Positions 56,396 through 64,000 of a stretch of DNA of 64,000 bases are shown piece after piece. The DNA comes from Glebionis coronaria. Taxonomy: Eukaryota > Streptophyta > Magnoliopsida > Asterales > Asteraceae. The notes beneath the pieces are model-generated. The model saw only the letters and a list, made by a program, of their open reading frames with translations. It made no database searches and had not been told where the DNA came from. Every line of letters starts with the position of its first letter. Within the stretch, counting starts at the first letter, position 1. The stretch lies in NCBI GenBank assembly GCA_025667525.1, contig CM046879.1, positions 384,423,039 through 384,487,038 of the forward strand, in the 5' to 3' direction. A program made the translations under genes and the position numbers.

Positions 56396-57436
56396 ATGCA
56401 GATTGTCATGGCTGACCCTAATATTCCTGTAGAAAACCATGCTATTCCCGAACCTAATATAGAAGATGATCCTTATTTAGACTTAGTAGATTTTGATATT
56501 GATGACGAGGAGGAACCATTTGAGGATCCCGAGCCCGAGTTAGGACTAGGAGATCAGATTTCCCCCCAGGTTGACTTAGTAGAGAATGAGATTGAGAATG
56601 TGGGTAATGAGGACGTGGATATTGAGAATGCTGATATTGAGAATGAGAATGAGATTGGGTTAGATGAGTTAGATGACGAAATTGACGACGAGGATGTCGA
56701 GGAGGATGTAGGTATAGATGTTGAGATTGATGGCGATGAGGAAGCTAGGTTTATATATCCGTATGATGTTCCAGAGGGCGAGCCTTTGCCCCCACCAGTT
56801 TGTTTGTCTGATTCCGAGGATGAGTTACCTAGGGATGAAATGTCTGAATCGTCTGAATCTGATTCTGAATCAGAGGAGGATGAGGATGAAGATGCACCTG
56901 ACGGTACCGATGGTATTGATACTCGTAGACGTGAGATAGGAGAGTCGTCTAGTACTTGAGAGGCTACACATATTGATGGTCTTGCACCATGGGCCTTGAG
57001 ACGTGATCTAGATGCTTCCCGTGTTAAGAGTTGTGTGACAGAGGTTGGATTAGGTGTTGTTCAGACTCAGGTTGCTTATTTGGAGTCGAAGGCAAAGGTT
57101 GGCGAGAAAGAGAGGGAGTTGCTTAGTTTGGATTTGAGTGATGTAGAACGTGGTTTGAATGAGGCTTTTAGGAGATTATCGGTATTGGAAAGCCGTGAGT
57201 ATGTGGATATGAAGAGAAAGGTGAATTCTTTGGAGATTCAGTTGAGTGTGGCTCGTGCGATGCGTGAGAAAGCTGAAAAGGAGTTGAATGTATCCGTGGG
57301 TTGGAACAGTAGATTTTATGTCGACATGGTTGAAAGAGGAGTAATCCGTAAGCGCCCAGCTGAAGATGAGTCTAGTGATCGTCCGACGAAGATCCAGAAG
57401 ACGATGGATGATGGACCATCTGGCGGTTCTCAGTAG
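56396..57436 (+). pseudogene. Extra ORF upstream of gag in element E (acidic plus coiled coil)
   Basis: One frame from ATG 56396 (or 56408) to TAG 57434-57436, broken only by a TGA at 56957-56959: 187 codons, then about 158 more. The first part is extremely acidic (long D/E runs, for example DEEEPFEDPEPELG), with Ser/Glu-rich ends. The second part (57000-57300) is a likely coiled coil (LESKAKVGEKERELLSLDLS, REYVDMKRKVNSLEIQL), followed by a basic stretch RKRPAEDESSDRPTKIQK resembling a bipartite nuclear signal. It is not gag, which begins 286 bases later with its own capsid and zinc knuckles. No known family was recognised. Its codon-like frame and size argue that it was a real protein. Confidence 0.6.
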
Positions 57437-57722
57437 ACCAGTCTGTATTTAGTAGTGACCTTTAGATCTTTTGTGTTTGTAGCTTTGGCTGAACCGACTT
57501 GTTAGTTGTAGACTTGGCACGAATTTTGAGTGTATATAGTGTTAGGACTTTGATATGGATGTACTAAGACAATACTTTTGTTTCAGATCGAATGAAATAT
57601 GTATCTTGTCTTGAATTCCATATTGTGCCTTATTTGTATCTTGATTATGAATTCGATCCATATTATATGAATCCTTTGTTGGATGAATGCTTAATGCTTT
57701 GAAATTGTGGAATTATAGAACT

Positions 57723-58829
57723 ATGCCGCCCAAGAAGGCTGTGACTGAGGATGATGTACGTAGGATTATTACGGAGCAAGTTACCGCATCTATGACTGAA
57801 TTCATGGCAAATGCTTGAAATGAAGCTGGCGGTAGTGGAGCTGGCGGTAGTGGAGCTGGCGGTAGTGGAGCTGGCGGTAGTGGAGCTGGCGGTAGTGGAA
57901 TTGGCGGTACTAATGTGAATGTGAATGCTAATAATGTGAATGCTAATGCTGGAGGAAATGTAGGAGGACTTGGAACGAATGCACCTGAAGTTGGTGGCTG
58001 TACTTATGTGACGTTCATGAAGTGTGAACCTCTACCTTTTAATGGAACTGAAGGTGCTGTAGGACTAAGCCAGTGGATCGAGAAGATTGAATCGGTGTTT
58101 AGGATTAGTAAGTGTAAAGAGGAAGATAAGGTGACTTTTGCTATGGCTACTCTTAAAGGTCGTGCGTTGACTTGGTGGAACGAGAGAATTGCTTTCATGG
58201 GTCTTGATGCTGCTAATGCTACTCCTTGGGCTGAAATCAAGAAGTGGATGACTTTGGAGTTTTGTCCTCGTAGTGTGATCATTAGGTTAGAACAGGAGTT
58301 GATTCATCTGAGAATGAAAGGTGTGGACATTGATAGTTACACGAACCGATTCCATGAGTTGGCCTTGCTATGTCCTCGATTGGTTGAACCCGAAGAGATC
58401 CGAATTGAGCAATATGTGAAAGGGTTGACCAGGAATATCCGGGGGGACGTGACATCATCGAAACCACTGACCATTGATGATGCTGTTCGAATGGCTTACC
58501 AACTCATTGGATAGATAATTCAGGATAAGGAAGATGAAGCCCGTGTAGGTGAGAAAAGAAAGGGAGACGGTGATCGTGTAGATAGAGGTGATAATAGGAA
58601 GAATTTCAATCGCCGTCAGAACCAGAGAAAGGGGAATGCAAATGCTATTACCAACAATGCACCGCGCACCGATGATAGATGTCCTAAGTGTGGCAACAAG
58701 AGGCATCCTGGCGACTGCTGGAAGTGCCGAAATTGCGGAAAGCTTGGACACAAGGTTGAAAGGTGTAAGAAGGGAACGATTTGCTTCAACTGTAATGAAG
58801 AAGGTCATAGGAAATCGGAATGCCCCAAG
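57723..58829 (+). pseudogene. gag: gag of element E
   Basis: Starts MPPKKAVTEDDVRRIITEQV at 57723. A TGA at 57816-57818 is followed by five copies of a 15-bp Gly/Ser repeat. The capsid region contains FMKCEPLPFNGTEGAVGLSQ, FAMATLKGRALTWWNE, WMTLEFCPR, FHELALLCPRLVEPEE and YVKGLTRNI, the chromoviral gag signature. A second stop, TAG at 58512-58514, lies before the nucleocapsid part. That part has Cys/His motifs [27 protein letters not shown] and [14 protein letters not shown] (58677-58812). The frame continues without change into protease, so gag and pol were one polyprotein. Confidence 0.9.
57825..57899 (+). repeat. 15-bp tandem repeat, five perfect copies (Ala-Gly-Gly-Ser-Gly)
   Basis: GCTGGCGGTAGTGGA at 57825, 57840, 57855, 57870 and 57885 with no differences. 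It is in frame with gag, just after the premature TGA. Perfect identity means recent expansion. Confidence 0.95.
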
Positions 58830-60266
58830 TTGAAAATGATTGTACCTGGAAGAAACCCCCAGGGTGGTATCTACCAACTTGGAACAATTGAGGTGAAGAA
58901 AGAGGATCCGAATGTCGTTACCGGTACGTTTTTACTCAACAATCATTATGCTGTTGCTTTATTCGATTCGGGTGCCGATAGGAGCTTTGTATCCACTAAA
59001 TTTAGTGCCCTTATTGATATTGAACCTGTTGAGATAAGTACCAGTTACGAGGTGGAATTGGCTGATGGTAAATTAGTGAAAACTAATAAGCTATTAGAAG
59101 GATGCTCTCTAAATCTCTTGAACCATTCCTTTCCGATTGATTTGATGATGATAGAATTAGGTAGTTTCGATATTATTATTGGTATGGATTGGTTGTCGTT
59201 GAATAATGCTACTATTTTATGTGGAGAGAAGAAGGTTAAGATTCCTCTTAGGAATAGGACGTTAGTAATTGATGGTAGTCGAGGTGAATCCCGTTTGAAA
59301 ATCGTTTCATGTATTAAAGTCCAAAAGTACATCAGGAACGGTTGTGAGTTATTCTTAGCTCAAGTGACCGGCAATGAGTCTAGGGAGAAACGATTGGAAG
59401 ATGTACCTATTATTTGTGAATTTCCTGAGGTATTTCCTAAAGATTTACTAGGACTTCCACCGATAAGGCAAGTAGAGTTTCGAATCGATTTAATTCCTGG
59501 TGCTGCACCGGTGGCACGTGCGCCTTACCGATTAGCCCCTTCTGAATTAAAGGAGTTATCTGAGCAACTTAAGGAGTTGTCCGATAAAGGTTTTATTCGA
59601 CCGAGCTCGTCGCCTTGGGGAGCTCCAGTCTTGTTCGTTAAGAAGAAGGATGGATCTTTTTGTATGTGCATTGATTATAGGGAACTGAATAAGTTGACAA
59701 TTAAGAATCGATATCCTTTACCTAGGATTGATGATTTGTTTGATCAACTGCAAGGATCTAGTGTGTATTCTAAGATAGATTTGCGGTCAGGATATCACCA
59801 ACTTCGCGTCCGTGAAGAAGATATTCCTATAACTGCATTTAGAACTCGTTATGGACACTATGAATTTCAAGTAATGCCATTTGGGTTAACTAACGCACCT
59901 GCGGTTTTCATGGATTTAATGAATCGAGTGTGCAAGCCCTACTTGGATAAATTTGTGATTGTGTTTATTGACGATATTCTAATCTATTCTAAGAATGAAG
60001 ATGAGCATAGAGAACATTTGAGGATTGTTTTGAAGTTGTTGAAGGATGAAAGGTTGTATGCTAAGTTTTCGAAGTGTGATTTCTGGTTGGACTCTGTGCA
60101 ATTTCTTGGTCATGTGATTAACAGAGATGGAATTCATGTTGATCCTGCAAAGGTTGAAGCTATTAAGAATTGGTCTGCACCGACAACGCCAACGGAAGTG
60201 CGACAGTTCTTAGGATTAGCTGGCTATTATAGGCGATTCATTAAAGAATTTTTCTTTGATAGCTAA
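58830..60266 (+). pseudogene. pol: Protease and reverse transcriptase of element E
   Basis: In frame with gag. The protease active site is DSGA (residues 46-49 counted from the Met at 58830). RT follows: [69 protein letters not shown] and the catalytic FIDDIL (residues 379-384). One oddity is a Cys before MCIDYREL where the family has Arg. The frame shifts by one base in a T-run at about 60247-60252, just after the thumb block [12 protein letters not shown], and meets a stop at 60264-60266. RT copies element RNA into cDNA in cytoplasmic particles. Confidence 0.9.
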
Positions 60267-62247
60267 ACCCTTGACTAAGCTTACTCAGAAGAATAAACCT
60301 TTCGTTTGGGGAAGTGATGAAGATGGAGCATTTCAGACATTGAAGCAAAAATTATGTAGTACGCCAATCTTATCATTACCCGAAGGGAGTGAAGATTTTG
60401 TAGTGTATTGTGATGCACCTCTTAGAGGTTATGGAGCTGTCTTGATGCAGAGGGAGAAAGTGATAGCTTATGCTTCTAGGCAATTGAGGAAGAATGAGGA
60501 GAATTATACTACTCATGATCTTGAGTTAGGAGCTGTGGTCTTTGCTCTTAGGTTGTGGAGACATTATCTGTATGGCACCAAGTGTACGATATTCACCGAT
60601 CACAAAAGCCTACAGTATATTCTCGACCAGAAAGAGTTGAACATGAGGCAACGAAGATGGATAGAGTTGTTAAGTGATTATGATTGTGATATAAAGTATC
60701 ACCCAGGAAAAGCCAACGTTGTTGCTGATGCGTTGAGTAGGAAAGATAGAGAGCCTATCAGGGTGCGTTCTCTAGTCTTGACCGTGCACAATAATTTGCC
60801 TGAGCAAATTAGAAATGCGCAAATAGAAGCTTGTAAGAAGGAGAATTTTGTTAATGAAGGGTTCCGAGGAGAAGGAGATCCTTTAGAGGTTAGAGCTGAT
60901 GGAGTGAAATGTTTAAGAGGTCGTATATGGATACCTAAGTTTGGAGGCTTAATAGATTTGATTATGTTAGAATCTCATAAATCTAAGTATTCCATTCATC
61001 CGGGATCTGATAAGATGTACCATGATTTGAAGAAGCTGTACTGGTGGCCGAATATGAAAGCTGACATAGCTATGTATGTTCTTCAATGCTTGACTTGTGC
61101 TAGAGTCAAAGCTGAACATCAAAAGCCATCAGGACTACTTCAACAACCAAAGATTCTTGAATCGAAGTGGGAGCGAATTACGATGGACTTTATCACCAAG
61201 CTTCCTAGAACATCATCTGGAAACAATTCGATTTGGGTTATTGTCGATAGACTGACCAAATCAGCACACTTCATTCCGGTTAAGGAGCAGTTCTCACTGG
61301 AGAAGCTGACTCGAATATACCTGGATAATGTCGTATGCAAGCATGGAGTGCCTGTATCGATCATTTCAGATCGAGATCCTAGATTCGCATCGAATTTTTG
61401 GAAATCTCTACAAAGATCTTTGGGAACGAATCTCGACATGAGCACTGCTTATCACCCCCAGACTGATGGGCAGAGTGAAAGGACGATACAAACACTAGAA
61501 GATATGTTGAGAGCTTGTGTGTTAGACTTTGGTAAGAATTGGGATAAACATTTGTCGTTAGCAGAGTTTTCATATAACAATAGTTACCATTCTAGTATTA
61601 AGGCTGCACCGTTTGAAGCTTTGTATGGTAGGAAGTGTAGATCTCCTGTATGTTGGAGTGAAGTTGGGGATACCCAGCTCACGGGACCAGAACTGATCTG
61701 GGAGACTACGGAGATGATAGTTCAGATTAAGAAGAGGTTGTTGACTGCCCGAAGTAGACAGAAAAGTTACGCGGATGTGCGGCGGAAGCCAATGGAGTTT
61801 GAAGTGGGTGACCGAGTAATGTTGAAAGTATCGCCATGGAAAGGCGTTATCAGATTTGGAAAACGAGGAAAATTGAATCCCCGTTATATTGGACCCTTTA
61901 AGATTCTATCTAGAGTAGGTCCGGTGGCTTACAAACTAGAGTTACCCCCAGAACTTCATGGTGTTCACAACACATTCCATGTATCTAATCTGAAGAAATG
62001 TCTAGCAGTGAGTGATGAGAAAATTCCGTTAGGTAAGGTTCGAATAGATGGGAAGTTGCATTTTATCGAAGAGCCCATAGAAGTTATGGACCGTGAGGTA
62101 AAGCAACTGAAATAAAGTCGGATACCTATTGTCAAGATCCGATGGAATTCAAAGCATGGACCGGAGTATACTTGGGAACGAGAGGATGAAATGTGGAAGA
62201 AATATCCGCACCTCTTCGATTTCAATAAGAAACGGACATCCAAATGA
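60256..62247 (+). pseudogene. pol: RNase H, integrase and chromodomain of element E
   Basis: Continues pol in the +1 frame. RNase H keeps its acidic residues D53, E90, D115 and D158 (counted from 60256), though CDAP replaces the usual CDAS. Integrase has a zinc-binding HHCC (H241, H248, C278, C281) and the core D311, D372, E408 with 35 residues between the last two. The [19 protein letters not shown] block then leads to the C-terminal tail. A TAA at 62113-62115 falls inside the chromodomain, which continues in frame as VKIRWNSKHGPEYTWERED to TGA at 62245-62247. The chromodomain would target insertion to heterochromatin. Only the stop separates the catalytic part from it. Confidence 0.9.
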
Positions 62248-62276
62248 AATGGATCACGAGGACGTTGATCCCTTTT

Positions 62277-62288
62277 AGGAGGAAAAGC
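62277..62288 (+). other. Polypurine tract of element E
   Basis: AGGAGGAAAAGC directly before the 3' LTR start TGTGAC. Confidence 0.85.
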
Positions 62289-64000
62289 TGTGACAAATCT
62301 AACATTTTCAGGTAGTTAAATATTTTCTCGTATAATATTTTGAAACTTATTTTTGTGTTGGTTGACGAACTCACAATTTACAGATTTAAATTTGGGCTTA
62401 CGTGCATAATTTGGCGTCTTTTACGACTAAACCGGAAACCTTAGGATTACGTATTTACGTTTTTGAACTCCGTTTTTGATGAGACAATTTTTATTGGATT
62501 CGTTTTGTGACGGTGATTCATAATTTATAAAAACGTTTTTCGTAAAACGACCCGAGGGCACGCAAATCGAGAAAACTAGAATCGAGAAATACCCGTAAAC
62601 TAGTGAGATGGGACAAAACACTTTGCCCCATCCCACTATCTTATATGGGACGGCATTGTGACACCACCACACATAGGTGGCACAAGACTTAACTTGTTTA
62701 TACAAGTGTAAGCTCATGCTTACACTTTAAGCTAAACTTCCACCAACTTAACAAAACCAACAAATGGTTTTAACTTAACCATTTCTTACATGCAATTCAC
62801 TCTCAAAACTCTCTCAACCTTCATCTTTGTGCCGTCCCAAGTCAAGCCACAAACACCATCTTTGATCTCTTCTAACTACAAACCACATGTTTACTAGTGC
62901 TATTAAGGTGTTTCCTTGAAACCTTGATCATTTGGTGGCCATATAACCAACTTTGGAGGTGATTTGCTTGTGTCCTAGGGCTGATTTTCCAACATATGAT
63001 CTTGCTATTTGATGGTCTTGGAGATACTTGTTGTGTTCATCAAGTTCTTGCCTTCCTAAAACAAGAAATCCACTTGGATTGGTAAAGAAGATCATCCTCT
63101 ACATTTTTCTCTTATTATTTTGTAAAGAACAAATGTATTTTCTTTCATTTTGTATATGTATATGATGTATATATGATGATAAAAATGTTGTGTGGGGATC
63201 AAGTGTTGATAAACATGCTTAAAAATGATGATAACCATAAGAAATGAAGCTAAAATCATGTCTAAATAGTTGGCTGTATAAAAACAGTAGATAACTAAAT
63301 GAAGAACTGATAAAAATGCACGGTTTGATCTATTTACAGTAAAGTAGATGATGTTATACACATGTGAGAGTTGGCCATGCAATGGAATCAAAATAATGAG
63401 TGAGATATGATCAAAACAAGTTAGGTGGTACAATCTGAATAAGCAGTTTTGTAGGGACTGTTAAGGCAACATAAACTCAAAATGGGCAGTAGCTATAACT
63501 AAGTTATATTTAGCACATATCATGAAGAAGTTGTCATTTAAAAATGAGCTTCTAAGTCATTGTATAACTCTAGATATGATAAAAATGGTGAATGTGAAGT
63601 TAAAAATCAGATTTTGGAAATAATGTTTATTATTATTATATAAGCACTCACTTTATAATTTATAAAATGTAAAGTATAAACCCACTAACTTGTAAAACTT
63701 ATTTATATAAATGTATAAAAGGTTAATTAAATGGGTAAAATATATAAATGGTGGTAAAAGTAATATTTATAAGTAATAAAAACTATAAACTTGATTTTTA
63801 CGACTTTTTCGGCTATCGCCGTGAAATTAACGTTTTTCATCAAATAAAACTTAGACGACCAAACCCGTCTAATGTAAAGTTTATAAAAGATATATACTGA
63901 TGTATAAGTAACTAAGACAAGTAAAAACCGATAAAACCCGAACTATAAGAATTACGGACAATTACGAGCTAACTAAACCTATTAGACTAATAATTGGACT
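62289..64000 (+). repeat. 3' LTR of element E, truncated by the window end
   Basis: 1712 bases aligned without gaps to 53001-54712, with about 12 substitutions by my count (about 99.3 percent identity). Confidence 0.9.

Larger units (their letters stand above)
53001..64000 (+). mobile_element. Element E: young Tekay-type chromovirus, plus strand, 3' LTR cut by the window end
   Basis: LTRs start at 53001 and 62289 with TGTGACAAATCTAACATT. The first ends at 56113 (...GTGTTACA), followed by an initiator-Met primer site. Order: 5' LTR, extra ORF, gag, protease, RT, RNase H, integrase, chromodomain, polypurine tract, 3' LTR. The C-terminal chromodomain with YTWEREDEMWKKYPHLF places it in the Tekay lineage. 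By eye only about 12 mismatches separate 53001-54712 from 62289-64000. Despite this youth it has four premature stops and one frameshift, so it is not autonomous now. Confidence 0.9.

Noticed and set aside
1..64000. A single-copy host gene with introns
   Set aside because: No ORF outside retroelements shows a recognised host domain or splice-joined structure; the only candidate is the interrupted frame at 33182-33667 / 48436-48679.

Overview
The window looks like intergenic heterochromatin of a large plant nuclear genome. It is AT-rich, has no convincing single-copy host gene, and is almost completely filled by LTR retrotransposons stacked inside one another. The lineages are plant-specific: Athila/Tat-type Ty3-gypsy elements with an Asp-tRNA primer site (TGGCGCCGNTGCCGG type), Tekay-type chromoviruses with an initiator-Met primer site and a C-terminal chromodomain, and a small Ty1-copia derivative. 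A eudicot, perhaps an asterid, is my guess. The species cannot be read from the sequence.

Layout. 1-5158: 5' leader and 5' LTR of a minus-strand chromovirus, inserted into the 3' LTR of the next element. 5159-15784: element C, a minus-strand Athila-like non-autonomous element with ~4 kb LTRs and an unusual coiled-coil/acidic ORF in place of gag-pol. 15785-20262: older LTR debris, including a copia-like solo LTR and a diverged relative of the element C LTR. 20268-32723: element A, a complete plus-strand Athila-like element (TSD ACGAG) with gag and protease but no RT, RNase H or integrase. 33673-48430: element B, a complete but decayed minus-strand Athila element (TSD AGTAC), itself carrying a non-autonomous copia element at 40498-43120 (TSD TTCTT) inside its RT. 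The sequence interrupted by B (32729-33667 plus 48436-50343) holds remnants of minus-strand ORFs of unknown type. 50344-53000: start of element D, a plus-strand Athila element. Its gag is cut between two codons by element E (53001 to beyond the window end), a young Tekay chromovirus with an extra ORF upstream of gag.

Nesting and relative ages. E is inside D, copia is inside B, B is inside an older coding remnant, A is inside older LTR debris, and the left chromovirus is inside C. By-eye LTR comparison gives about 12 mismatches in 1.7 kb for E, about 40 in 2.95 kb for A, and roughly 3 percent or more for B. E is therefore the youngest and B is clearly older.

What stands out. Several non-coding hairpins recur in different elements with compensatory base changes: inside the LTR of C and its relative, at the first bases of every Athila-type LTR, just after the primer site of A, B and D, and as an array in the left chromovirus leader. 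Two different non-autonomous Athila derivatives (A and C) each carry acidic, repeat-bearing ORFs. Two full elements have LTR ends other than TG...CA, both confirmed by matching 5-bp target duplications.
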